From positions 248,001-312,000 of the forward strand of contig NZ_CP132913.1 in assembly GCF_036327475.1 (NCBI RefSeq): DNA of 64,000 nucleotides, in the 5' to 3' direction. Shown here piece by piece: positions 39,607 to 49,821 of the stretch. How positions within the stretch are numbered: the stretch's first letter is position 1; the number at the start of each line of letters is the position of its first letter. Source of the stretch: G036327475 sp036327475 (lineage in GTDB: Bacteria > Pseudomonadota > Gammaproteobacteria > Enterobacterales > Enterobacteriaceae). The position numbers and the translations under genes were made by a program. The notes under the pieces were generated by a model. The model saw nothing but the letters and a program-made list of their open reading frames with translations. It was not told where the DNA came from and searched no databases.

Positions 39607-40392
39607 ATGAAGCTGGCGCTCGGAATTGAGTATGACGGCAGTGCGTACTACGGCTGGCAGCGTCAGCAGGAAGCGCCCAGTGTGCAGGCGTGTCTTGAGC
39701 GCGCTCTCTCGACGGTCGCCAATGAGCCTGTCGTGGTTCACTGTGCCGGACGTACCGATGCCGGCGTGCACGCGACGGGGCAGGTCGTTCATTTCGACAC
39801 CCGGGCGCGCCGGCCGGCCACCGCCTGGACGCTAGGCGTTAACGCCAATCTGCCCCATGATATCGCCGTGCGCTGGGCGGCGCCGGTGACGAACGATTTT
39901 CATGCGCGTTTCAGCGCCACCTCCCGGCGCTACCGCTATCTTATTTATAACCATCGCCTGCGTCCGGCGCTACTCGGCCGCGGGCTGATGCACTATTATC
40001 ACCCCCTTGATACGCCATCGATGGCGCGCGCGGGCCAGTGTTTGCTTGGAAAGCAGGATTTCACCTCTTTCCGCGCCCTGCAGTGCCAATCGCGTTCTCC
40101 ATGGCGCAACGTGCACCATTTGTACGTCACGCGTCAGGGGCAATATGTAGTTGTGGATATCAAAGCGAATGCTTTTGTTCATCATATGGTTCGTAATATT
40201 GTAGGCAGTCTGCTGGAGGTAGGTTGCGGCAACCGGCCGGAAAGCTGGATAGCCGAACTGCTGGCGTGCCACGACCGAACTCAGGCCGGCGCTACCGCCC
40301 CGGCGGAGGGGCTTTATCTGGTGGCAGTGGAGTATCCATCGCGTTTCGCTTTGCTTTCGCCGCCGCCGGGGCCATTATTTCTAGCGGAGTGA
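39607..40392 (+). CDS. truA: tRNA pseudouridine(38-40) synthase
   Basis: A 261-residue TruA that modifies U38-U40 of tRNA anticodon arms. It contains the catalytic Asp in CAGRTDAGVH, IEYDGSAYYGWQRQ at the start, RFSATSRRYRYLIYN, DFTSFRALQCQS, KANAFVHHMVRNIVGSL and WIAELLA. It lacks the few extra N-terminal residues of E. coli TruA, because the upstream frame carries no conserved start. ATG 39607 is preferred over the adjacent GTG 39604. Intact, inside a block (usg-truA-dedA) inserted into asmA. Confidence 0.95.
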   Translation: MKLALGIEYDGSAYYGWQRQQEAPSVQACLERALSTVANEPVVVHCAGRTDAGVHATGQVVHFDTRARRPATAWTLGVNANLPHDIAVRWAAPVTNDFHARFSATSRRYRYLIYNHRLRPALLGRGLMHYYHPLDTPSMARAGQCLLGKQDFTSFRALQCQSRSPWRNVHHLYVTRQGQYVVVDIKANAFVHHMVRNIVGSLLEVGCGNRPESWIAELLACHDRTQAGATAPAEGLYLVAVEYPSRFALLSPPPGPLFLAE

Positions 40393-40431
40393 CCGCTCAT
40401 GTCTATCGCGCTGCATTGATGGAATAACTGC

Positions 40432-40830
40432 ATGAAATATATAAAATTTATCATCGATTTTATTTTACATATCGATCTCCACCTGGCAGAACTTGTGGCG
40501 CAGTACGGTGTTTGGGTATACGCTCTCTCATTTATGATTCTGCTTTGCGAAACCGGTCTGGTAGTCACGCCTTTCCTGCTAAGGACTTGCTGCTGTTTGT
40601 TGCCGGGCTTGATATTCATGTGATTGTGCTTTTAAAGGTTCTGGTAGCGATCGCCGGCGATACGATCAATTGTGCCATTGGCCGCCTATTCGACGAAAAG
40701 CGGTTCAGCCACCCCGTCAAAACTATTCCGACGAAGCTATCTAGAAAAAACCATTTATGCCCGCCACGGTGGTAAAACGTGCGCTATCGCCATTTCGCGC
40801 TGGCTGTATAATGTCGCCCAGGTTGTGGGT
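40432..40830 (+). pseudogene. dedA: DedA-family membrane protein, degraded
   Basis: Follows truA by 39 bases, as in E. coli. MKYIKFIIDFILHIDLHLAEL, VAQYGVWVYALSFMILLCET and GLVVTPFL are intact. A shift then moves to KDLLLFVAGL, a further one to VLLKVLVAIAGDTINCAIGRL, and later RRSYLEKTIYARHGGKT and, after a deletion, RYRHFAL. DedA flippase-type functions in E. coli are redundant. The remaining C-terminus and the usual next gene accD are absent. Confidence 0.85.
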
Positions 40831-40984
40831 TCGTCGATATAGCAACTGGTTTGGCGGGCGAAGTCCATGCATTTGGACGCTTTGCTGAAGCTGTAGCCGC
40901 CTGCCGACGGCAGCGACGCGCGGGTGCAGACAAAGCTCCGCCACGACGGTGATAGCCAACCAGCGCCCTAACGGATAACGCGCT

Positions 40985-41614
40985 GTCAAATCTTAAGATT
41001 TTAGCGGGCGGCTTAGCCTGTGCGCGCGAAACATCATTTATCGCGGTATGACAATAACCGATTTCAGTGTGCAGGCGGACAACCGCCATGGTGGACGGCT
41101 GATCCTAAAGACTACCGGCAAACTTGGCAGAAAGGCGTTTTATTACCTTGGATGCCGCCGGGGAATAGCCCCTGTTCCATTTGCATCCGCAATTTCCTGC
41201 GTCGCGCTTGGCCCGCTGCTGAAAGCGTTTGCATTTCCCCAGACGCGCTAAAGGGAGATATGGGACATAATTTCACCGCGATAGTTTTGCCCGCGGTTGG
41301 CAGGATTGGGCCGCCATGATGTTGGATAAGCCACACTGAAAGGGCTAAATATTTCACAGTTGTAAATATTTCACAGTTGATTTAAAGGCGGTAAGGCGCA
41401 CCAACGCAGTGTAGCGGCCGATGAACGCGATGAGCGTTATTCACAAGTGCGCTAGCTTACCAACAATGGCACCTTTAATCTACTGAAGCGCCATCGACGG
41501 CCGGCCGGGCTTGGAATCCCAGTTCTACAGAATATAGATCAACTCCTGCGTAAGCGCTTAAAGGATGAAGTGAAAAAGCTTAAAGAATGGGAACGTCAAA
41601 CCAGAGAAAGGTGA
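40985..41614 (+). pseudogene. asmA: AsmA, 3' fragment
   Basis: The + strand carries YRGMTITDFSVQADNRHGG, GKLGRKAFYYLG and PLLKAFAFP, then after frame changes VDLKAV and the AsmA C-terminus DQLLRKRLKDEVKKLKEWER, with stop at 41612. These align with the second half of AsmA, so the gene continues after the usg-truA-dedA block. A 17-bp tandem duplication (41346-41379) lies inside it. Confidence 0.75.
41346..41379 (+). repeat. 17-bp perfect tandem duplication in asmA
   Basis: TAAATATTTCACAGTTG occurs twice head to tail. The unit length shifts the frame and each copy contributes a stop. Confidence 0.9.
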
Positions 41615-42239
41615 GACGCCGTATATGGCGGACACCTATTGCGAATTAGCGTAGCGGTGAAAGAGCGTGTGAGACCGCGAGCGAAGAAACAAAGGGCCGT
41701 CTTAATATAGAGTATCATTTTGCCCATGGCAGGTCGGAAGTGAACAAGGAAGATAGGTCGGCCATCAAAAACACTACCCGTCAGCAGTGTTTGCAGGTTA
41801 CAAGCTGATATAAGGTTGATGGTGATTGATTAGAACGATGATCAAAGTAACGAAAATGATTGTCGGTAACCAGTTACGTTAAGTATGGTAACTACATCTA
41901 TAAATAGGTTTAATAAAAAGGGATAAATCAAGAACGAGATGGTTACCTGGAAAATGGACAATACAGAGGCAATGACGAGAATATTTTGCTCAGTAGGGCC
42001 AACATCAAGATCCCGAGCATGATGATGCCGGCAATAATATTACAATAATGGGTTTTACCATTTGCCTGCGTGATTGTCCCGTCAAACCTGGATCTTAGGA
42101 CACCAAGCAGCAACATATAAGGTATCAGTACTACAACCCGCTCGAGAGGAGCAAATAATGAACGTAGAATAAGATAAATCTTTATCCACACCTCTTTCTC
42201 CTACATCTACACCTCCGACAGAGGTTTCATCGTCTTTCG
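41615..42239. other. Unassigned region between asmA and the polysaccharide locus
   Basis: yegH, expected here from E. coli order, is not recognised. The minus ORF 41943-42191 has two hydrophobic segments but no known match. Confidence 0.35.
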
Positions 42240-43560
42240 CGGTATTTATCAATCCATTTTTAACAAGCTCTCCGCCGCCGATGGCGCGCAATATGTTGGT
42301 CGCTGTCCCGATTTAGAGACGCTGCATCAGACCTTGCCCAGCCACGAGGAGCAAAATTGTTTTGGCCGGTCGGGAACTTCGCCAACCGGACAAAAATCGG
42401 TTGGCGGAGCGAGCCTTACGCGTTAAGAAACAGCGAGCTCAAGGAGGATGATAGCATGCATCGTCTTTCGCGTTAATGCCGATTGGCACTGAAAGCATGT
42501 AGCATGACACAATACAATATTATAAGCAATGGTTTGTATAACAACGGAGGGGCGTGTAAAGATGCCTTTTCTCGTGCGCTGGACCATGTTGTAGCTTCAG
42601 AGGCGCTATTATTGTTGTTCAGTATCGTTAACCTCGGTACTCTGTGTAAGACGATCAAATGGTTTGATGGCATCAAGAAATTAGCTATCCGCGAAAATAT
42701 CTACCCCAAGCGTCCCAATAAAATTGGGTGTTTGGGCCGTACTTTCTTTTCAGGGGAAATACATTGACTTTCTTGTGCTGGAGGATTTTTGCATTGCTTA
42801 TACGCGCCAGCGAACCAGGGCCGGCACCAGCCTCGGCGCCCTTGACAAAACTCCATAGGCGCTATCGCACTGTACCTTAATTACTCCCTGAATTCCATTG
42901 AATTGTTAACGTGTTCGCCAATCAGATTGTGACACATAATAAATGTATGGATCGTGATAATAGTGGCGGCGCTATCTTTAATGGTCATGTTTTGGTGAGT
43001 TGCTTCAGAGCTGCATTGCTTAGAATATCCATAAATATATGGTTGATTTCCCTTCGCCAGATAACAAATCAATGGCATGTTGTGCGGTTACATCGGATTT
43101 TGAAGCGCGTTTATCTTCCTGAGAAACTTGAGATTAGCGTCGGGTTGCCTCTAGTAGATTTAACCACACATACCAATAAAAACACCGATACCGCTGCTCG
43201 CGGCGTGCAGATCAGTAACTGCATTGTTAGCGGCTGTGTTATTGGAATCAAGGGGAACCCATATCGACATCTCTATTCTCAATAACATCGCTCTTAATTG
43301 CTATTTGCCCATTAACTGTAGCAGTGTTGGATTATAGCAATATACTGCATGGCTAAAATATTCTCTCCCGTCATCGATTACAGTTAAAGGAATCAGCGTG
43401 TAATCGGCGAGCGATACCGCACAAAAGCGCAAGAATACCCATGCGTCTGACGCTGTTGGGCCTACAACCGGCACCGCACGGCCGGTCCGTAGTGGTATAG
43501 GCAATGATCGCGGCGGTGGTATGCGAGTGTATGCTCAAGGCATTTTACCATAGCTCTTTT
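42240..43560 (+). pseudogene. Possible pectate-lyase-like (right-handed beta-helix) protein, degraded
   Basis: Pieces suggest a surface or secreted beta-helix protein: KLSAADGAQYVGRCPDLETL (tailspike-like lead-in), ACKDAFSRALDHVVAS followed by a GAIIVVQYR strand in another frame (the usual AF..AL....GGGTI.V pattern). Then come ARGVQISNCIVSGCVIGIKG and HIDISILNNIALNC, repeats typical of parallel beta-helices. Many stops. It sits at the start of the O-antigen/mannose cluster, where E. coli carries wcaM-like genes of this fold, but I cannot tell whether it is homologous to them. Confidence 0.4.
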
Positions 43561-43646
43561 GACTTGCCACAAAAGGAGGGCGGCTAGGTTTGGGTGCGCA
43601 ACGTATGCTGATTGCGACGTTGATCTGACGGCGACTCGTCCACCCT

Positions 43647-44950
43647 ATGGCGAAAAGGAAATGTATGTTACTTCCAGTTATTATGGCCGGTGGAACCGGC
43701 AGCCGTTTGTGGCCGATGTCACGCAAGCTTCATCCCAAGCAATCTCTCGCCCTGCACGGCGTTTCATGTTGCAGGAAACGGCGCTGCGCCTGGAAGGGCT
43801 TATATCCATCAGCCGCTAGTGATTTGTAATGAGTAACACCGTTTTCTGGTGGCGGAGCAGCTGCGGCAACTCGATAAGCTGTCGCAAAATATCATCTTGG
43901 AACCGGTGGGGCGAAATACGGCTCCGGCCATCGCATTGGCTTCTTTCAGCGCCATCGTCAACAGTGATGATCCGCTGCTATTAGCGCTGGCGGCCGATCA
44001 CGTGATTGAGGATGAGAAGGCGTTTCATCGCGCTTTCGGCAGGCACTTCCTTACATCTGGTGACGTTCGGTATCGTGCCTACTATGCCGGAGACAGAGTA
44101 CGGTTATATTCACCGTGGTAAGGCACAAAACGATACAGCGGTGTTCCAGGCGCATCGGTTTGTGGAAAAACCGGATCGGACGACGGCGGAAGGTTATATC
44201 GCCAGCGGCGAATATTACTGGAATAGCGGCATGTTTCTGTTTCGCGCTAAAAAATATCTCAGCAAGCTCGGTAAATTCCGCCCGGATATTCTCGCTGCCT
44301 GTGGGTGGATTATGCGGTGATTGAAAAACTGCCGACGCCATGGCGGCGCTGCCGAATGCTGGTTGGAGCGATGTGGGATCCTGGTCGGCGCTGTAGGAAG
44401 TTAATCAACAGGACGACAGGCGAATGCCCTTACCGGTGATGTTTTTACCGACAATTGCTACATCAATACCGATGAGAAAATGGTGGCAGCTGTCGGCCTG
44501 AACAACTTGGTGATTGCGAACACTAAAGATGCGGTGTTGGTCGTCAATAAGGATAAGGTGCAGGACGTCAAGAAAGTGGTGGAATATCTAAAAACCCGTG
44601 CCCACAGCAAATATTGCCGTCATCGTGAGTCCTATCGCCCGCGGGGCGCAATGAACCATTGTCAATGAAGCCTGCTACAACGTCAATCGTATTACTGTCA
44701 AACCAGGCGGTATGTTTGCTACAGATGCATCATCACCGCACAGAGAACTGGGTAGTGCTATCTGGCACGGCACGGGTGACGGTGGATGGCAGGCTTATTT
44801 ACTGACCGATATCAGTTCACCTTCATTCCTGTCAGGTCGGGGCGCGCTGTTTACCTTGCGCCTGCGGAGCCGCGCAGCCAATAGCAGCAATGCCATGATA
44901 AAAGAAGTGCCGTATCTCTTTCTTGTTCTTGCGTATTTTAGGGAACTATC
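43647..44950 (+). pseudogene. manC: ManC (CpsB) mannose-1-phosphate guanylyltransferase, degraded
   Basis: Makes GDP-mannose. The nucleotidyltransferase signature VIMAGGTGSRLWPMSRKLHPKQS is intact at the start. Then through several frames come VAEQLRQLDKLSQNIILEPV, GRNTAPAIALASFSAIV, LALAADHVI, RFVEKPD, SGEYYWNSGMFLFRA, DVGSWSAL, VLVVNKDKVQDVKKVVEYL and the isomerase-domain traces MHHHRTENWVVLSGTARVTV. At least six frameshifts or stops, so the GDP-mannose step encoded here is lost. Confidence 0.9.
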
Positions 44951-45113
44951 TCGCCGCTCATGCCCACGGCTTCGGGCGATTCGCGCGCGGGCGACAGAGG
45001 GTGACTCGGTGAAGGCAAGAATGAGAAACCAAAGAAATTCTATCTGGTGACGCTCGCGGTAGATGATAGAATGGATCGAATAATACTGTTGTCGAAAACC
45101 TTTTGAGGGAAAC

Positions 45114-46490
45114 ATGGCTATTTTATCCTGCTTTAAGGCCTATGACATTCGTGGAAGATTGGGGGCAGAGCTCAATGAGGGTATTGCTTATCGCATCGGC
45201 CGCGCCTACGGCGAGCTACTCAAGCCGCGCAGTACGGTCATCGGTGGCGATGTGCGCTTGACCAGCGAGGGTCTAAAACAGGCTCTAGCGCGCGGATTGA
45301 ACGATGCCGGCACTGACGTCCTGGATATCGGCATGAGCGGTACGGAAGAGATTTATTTCGCCACCTCCTATTTGGGGGTAGACGGCGGGATCGAGGTGAC
45401 GGCCAGCCATAATCCGATTGACTATAACGGCATGAAGCTGGTGCGTGAGCAGTCACGTCCAATCAGCGGCGATACCGGCCTACGCGATATCCAGCGTCTG
45501 GCCGAAAAGAACGCGTTCGGGCCGGTGGCGCAGGTGCGCGGTAGCCTGCACCGTGTCGATGTGCTGTCGGCTTATGTCGATCACCTGCTGGGGTTTATTG
45601 ACCTCGCCCGGTTTCGTCGCCCGATGACGTTGGTCATTAACTCGGGCAATGGCGCCGCGGGGCACGTGGTAGACACATTGGAGGTGCGGTTCCAGGCCGC
45701 GGGCGCGCCGGTGTCCTTTGTGAAACTGTATCACCAGCCGGACGGCCATTTTCCTAACGGCATTCCCAATCCGCTGCTGCCTGAATGCCGCCAGGATACT
45801 ACCGACGCCGTGAACGCCGCTGGCGCCGATATGGGCATTGCTTTCGACGGTGATTTCGATCGTTGCTTTTTGTTCGATGAGCGGGGGGGGTTTATTGAAG
45901 GCTATTACATAGTCGGTTTGTTGGCGGAAGCCTTTTTACACAAATATCCCGACAGCAAGATTATCCACGATCCCCGATTGACTTGGAACACCGAAGATGT
46001 CGTTACCCACGCCGGCGGCACGCCGGTGATGTCGAAAACCGGCCATGCGTTTATTAAAGAACGCATGCGCGCAGAGAATGCGATTTACGGTGGGGAAATG
46101 AGTGCCCATCACTATTTCCGCGATTTCTTTTATTGCGACAGCGGGATGATCCCATGGCTACTGGTGGCGGAGTTGATGGCGGTGCGGGAACAATCTCTAA
46201 GCCAGCTGGTGGGCGAACGTATGCGCGCCTACCCGGCTTCGGGTGAAATCAATCGCCAGTTGGTCGATGCGCCGGCGGCGATTGCCGCGGTGCTGGATCA
46301 TTACCGTGATACGGCGCTGGCAATCGATCACACCGATGGCGTCAGCATGGTATTTGCCGACTGGCGTTTTAACCTACGTGGTTCCAATACCGAACCGGTG
46401 GTACGGCTGAATGTTGAGTCGCGTGGCGACACTGCCCTGATGAAGGATAAAACCCAGGAAATTCTTGCCATTCTGACTGGAATACACTGA
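45114..46490 (+). CDS. manB: Phosphomannomutase
   Basis: A 458-residue alpha-D-phosphohexomutase that interconverts mannose-6-P and mannose-1-P. The phosphoserine loop TASHNP, metal loop DGDFDRC, sugar loop GGEMSAHHYF and phosphate-binding RGSNTEPVVRLNVE are all present, with full family length. The start ATG 45114 follows GAGGG by 7 bases. It is the only intact gene of the manC-manB-wzm-wzt-wbdD cluster. Since manC is dead, its product cannot be turned into GDP-mannose by this locus. It might act on glucose phosphates or simply not yet have decayed. Confidence 0.95.
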   Translation: MAILSCFKAYDIRGRLGAELNEGIAYRIGRAYGELLKPRSTVIGGDVRLTSEGLKQALARGLNDAGTDVLDIGMSGTEEIYFATSYLGVDGGIEVTASHNPIDYNGMKLVREQSRPISGDTGLRDIQRLAEKNAFGPVAQVRGSLHRVDVLSAYVDHLLGFIDLARFRRPMTLVINSGNGAAGHVVDTLEVRFQAAGAPVSFVKLYHQPDGHFPNGIPNPLLPECRQDTTDAVNAAGADMGIAFDGDFDRCFLFDERGGFIEGYYIVGLLAEAFLHKYPDSKIIHDPRLTWNTEDVVTHAGGTPVMSKTGHAFIKERMRAENAIYGGEMSAHHYFRDFFYCDSGMIPWLLVAELMAVREQSLSQLVGERMRAYPASGEINRQLVDAPAAIAAVLDHYRDTALAIDHTDGVSMVFADWRFNLRGSNTEPVVRLNVESRGDTALMKDKTQEILAILTGIH

Positions 46491-46497
46491 CGCTCAA

Positions 46498-47262
46498 TGC
46501 CCTATTCGATCGCATTTCTCGCTACCGTGGCTTTATTATTGATAGTATCCGACGGGATTTTCAATATCGCTATCAAAGCAGCTTTCTCGGCGCGCTATGG
46601 CTGATTTTGCAGCCGGTGGCCATGATTTCAGTGTATACGCTGCTGTTTTCTTCACTGATGCGCGCATGTCCGATATGCCCGATATGAATACCCCTCTCTC
46701 CTACAGTATTTACCTGTGCTCTGGCGTGCTGACCTGGGGATTGTTTACCGAGACGTTAAACGGCTTAGTGAATGTGTTTCTCAACAATGCCAATCTCATT
46801 AAGAAACTTAATCTTCCACGTATTTGCCTACCTATCATCTCGTTCATCAATTTTTTGATTATCTTCGCCATTTTCGTACTGTTTATGGTGATCTCCGGAA
46901 CGTCTCCAGGCTGGATCTTCTTTGCTATTGTCCCCGTGCTGTTGGTGCAGGTGATGTTCACTGTAGGTTTGGGAATTATATTAGGCGTGATGAATGTGTT
47001 TGTTCGCGACGTGGGGCAATTTGTCGTCATTTTGTTACAGTTCTGGTTTTGGTTCACGCCCATCCTTTACGCCGCGCATACGCTTTCGGGATACGCTTTA
47101 ATCCAATGGCGACTCTGGTGGAGTCATATCAAAATCCTGCTTGAGCATCATATGCCTGACTGGTTGGCGCTGGCGCCGGTTACGGCTGTCGCTCTGATGT
47201 TGTTTGCTATTGGCTAGTGGATGTTTCAGCGACATGCGGCCGATATTGTGGATGAGATTTAA
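46498..47262 (+). pseudogene. wzm: Wzm O-antigen ABC exporter permease, degraded
   Basis: ABC-2-type permease. N-terminal RYRGFIIDSIRRDFQYRYQS and LGALWLILQPVAMISVYTL are in one frame. A shift near a duplicated CCGATATG (46668-46686) moves to YSIYLCSGVLTWGLF, NVFLNNANLIKKLNLPRICL, GLGIILGVMNVFVRDVGQF and FWFWFTPILY. Further small shifts near 47100 and an in-frame TAG at 47217 precede the normal end MFQRHAADIVDEI. The stop TAA overlaps the wzt ATG (TAATG, 47260-47264), a trace of translational coupling. Confidence 0.9.
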
Positions 47263-48380
47263 TGACCCGTATTGAAGTCACTCAGGTCGGGAAAAACTGG
47301 GGCCATTTTCCGTCGAGCGCCATAGCAAAATGGGTTCTGAAAGATATTTCCTTTACCGTACAAGCCGGCGAGTCGGTAGGAATCGTCGGTGTTAATGGCG
47401 CCGGCAAAAGCACATTGCTGAAGCTGCTTACCGACACCACAAAGCCCACTCTGGCAAAATACCCTGCACGGGCGGTCGCGGCGCTGCTGGAATACTGGGG
47501 ATGGGATTTCATCCCGATCGCTCTGGCCGACAGAATGTCTATATATCTATCCGGTTTAATGAAATGGGCTATAGCCGTGAAATGATAACGAGCCTGAACG
47601 AGCCTGATGGCGGGTTCTAGATTCGCAACCGCGGCGCGGCCGGATATTCTTATTGTCGATGAGGTCCTATCGATCGGGGATGCTTGCTTCCAAACTAAAT
47701 GTTTTTCACTGATCGCCGACTGTAAGCGTCAAGGCACAACGCTATTACTGGTTTTCCGTAGCGCTGGTGATATCGTCAAGCACTGTGACCGCGCTATTTT
47801 TCTCAAAATGGTGCCATCGAGCTTGATGGCTCAGTCCGTGATGTCACCAACCGCTATTTGGATGAGCTGTTCGATAAACAAGCCGATGCAGTAGCGGAAC
47901 CGGTACGGGTGGACGGTGCATTGGGATCGTCTCTGACCGACCAAGGCGATCCATTCACCAGCCGCCGCGGTTATCGCGCGGAAGAGTATCGCTGGGGACA
48001 GGGCGAGAAAATCATCGATTTCGATATTCAGGCCGGCGGCGAACATTACCCCGCCGCCATCGATAGCACTAGCCAGACGGATGTACATGTCAAGGTGTTG
48101 TTTGATCGGGACTTTGATACTGATAGTGGGTAGTACCGGGTAGAGAGCATATTTCGGCGAAAGCAGGGGAAGTCAGAGTGTTTACTTTTAGCTTCCTGAT
48201 GAATCTCAATCAGGGTGACTATTTGCTCTCCTGTTGGATCTCTACCGGTAATCCCCTCGGTGGGTGGCGCCATTAGATCGGCGATATGACGCTATCATGT
48301 TGCACGTCAGCCGCAAGGTGGAATTCTGGGGTCTTATTGCTCTAGCATCGACATTTAAAAATCATTCATTAAAATGCTAA
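47262..48380 (+). pseudogene. wzt: Wzt O-antigen ABC exporter ATPase with polymer-binding C-domain, degraded
   Basis: Walker A GVNGAGKST is intact. Then RAVAALLE, a shift, and after loss of the helical and LSGGQ-type signature region FATAARPDILIVDEVLSIGD (Walker B). C-terminal O-polysaccharide-binding domain pieces: RRGYRAEEYRWGQGEKIIDF, TDVHVKVLFDRDFD, RRYDAIMLHVSR and EFWGLIALASTFK. This C-domain is characteristic of Wzt proteins from E. coli O8/O9a-type systems. A perfect 10-bp tandem repeat (47588-47607) adds a frameshift. Confidence 0.9.
47588..47607 (+). repeat. 10-bp perfect tandem duplication in wzt
   Basis: ACGAGCCTGA is present twice in tandem at the edge of the deleted ABC signature region. 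The unit causes a frameshift. Confidence 0.9.
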
Positions 48381-48385
48381 AAGCA

Positions 48386-49697
48386 ATGAGTAAAAATGTA
48401 CAGCAGCTGGTGGCGGAACTGCCTGAGGTGTATCAGACCATTTATAGGCATCCTTAATGGGCGCCTGCAGCGTCGCGGAACTGCTATGATCGCATTGATA
48501 CTCTTGGCGCCATCTATGATCAATTGGCATCAAAGCTCAGCCGACCATTGCGGGTGATGGATCTTGGCTGTGCCCAGGGCTTCTTTTGTTTGAGCCTGGC
48601 CGAGCGCGGCGACACCGTAAAAGGCATTGATTTACAGGATGAAAATATCTCGGTGTGTTGCGCGCTGGCCGATGAAAATCCTCAAGTGGACGCCTCTTTC
48701 GATGCGCCGGAGTCCGATCAATATGATATGGCTATCGGCCTTAGCGTGTTCCATCACATCGTTCATCGTCACGGCGTGGCGCGGACGCAACGCTTACGCG
48801 GGGAGACGCTATATGGGGACCTTCTCAGCCGGGCGGACGCGCGCGAACTGCTGCGCGATTGTGCTTTTCTTGGCGCACCGCTGTCAGGCTTCGTTGCGCC
48901 GGCTTTGCTCGGGCATGACATAAGCGGCAGCGAAGGATGGCTGATAACAGAACGGCTGGAATGTGAATACTGCGGGACCGGTTATTGCGCGAAGACGAGC
49001 TGGATAGGGCGCGTATCATCAGTGAGCTGCTTGAGCAGCTGACGCTTTTGGAGCAGGCCGGTCTTTATCACGATTTACGCGGTTGGATGTCCTTATTAAT
49101 CATAATGACGCGGTGCGTCTCATCGATTACGGCTCGATTGGCGCTAAAGCCGACTGTGTCTGGCCATACGATCTTTTTCAGTCCTGGTCTATTTTGTCAA
49201 CGAACTGTTCAATCCGCCAGCGACAAAACTCGACCCGCTTCGTCCCTTTACCTTTAGCCCGTTTAATGCGCTGGAACCTTTTCACCGCTGGCTGTTGCTG
49301 CCTGGCGTCAGTCGGCGCAGACCTCAACCTTCGCCAAACTACAGGCGCTATTTGTGCAGCGTGAACAGTTGCCGGCATGTGCAGAGAACGAGACCGGCAT
49401 GGAGCACTGGGTGGCAGCCATGGAATCATGGTCTACAACAATTGCAACTGCATGTGCATCATCTGCCGAGCAAAGGGGTAGTGCTGACGCCAAGCAGCGA
49501 TTTTGGCACACATTTTGAAGAATGGTATCAAAGGCCGCGCCCGTCATGCTGCCAAACGGGCGTTAATGGCAGGTTACACGCAGATTCATCAACGTCCGGC
49601 ACTGAAATCTTGTGTCATTAATGCCTTCCATAAAAGCGGATACTACCCGCAGGCGCGGCAGCTTTTCGGCGTTTATTTCCACTCTCTCATTCAGTAG
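48386..49697 (+). pseudogene. wbdD: WbdD-like O-antigen chain terminator (methyltransferase-kinase), degraded
   Basis: WbdD caps polymannan O antigens of E. coli O8/O9a by methylation and phosphorylation. The match is strong: MSKNVQQLVAELPEVYQTIY, a TAA where E. coli has Glu in HPEW, then the SAM-binding block VMDLGCAQGFFCLSLAERG, DMAIGLSVFHHIVHRHG, REL...CAFL, then the kinase lobe in shifting frames (GWLITERLE, ELLEQLTLLEQAGLYH, LIDYGSI). The long coiled-coil region is lost and only the helical C-terminus (RALMAGYTQIHQRP, SGYYPQARQLF) remains before the stop at 49697. Confidence 0.85.
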
Positions 49698-49821
49698 ATA
49701 AAGGAATGAGCAGGCAACACACGATACCCAACGCTTGCGCTTATCGGCGCAATTGAACGAGATGGCCGGCGTGCCCGCAGAGGTGCGAAATTTTATCAGG
49801 AGTTAATAAAAGGTAACGTCA

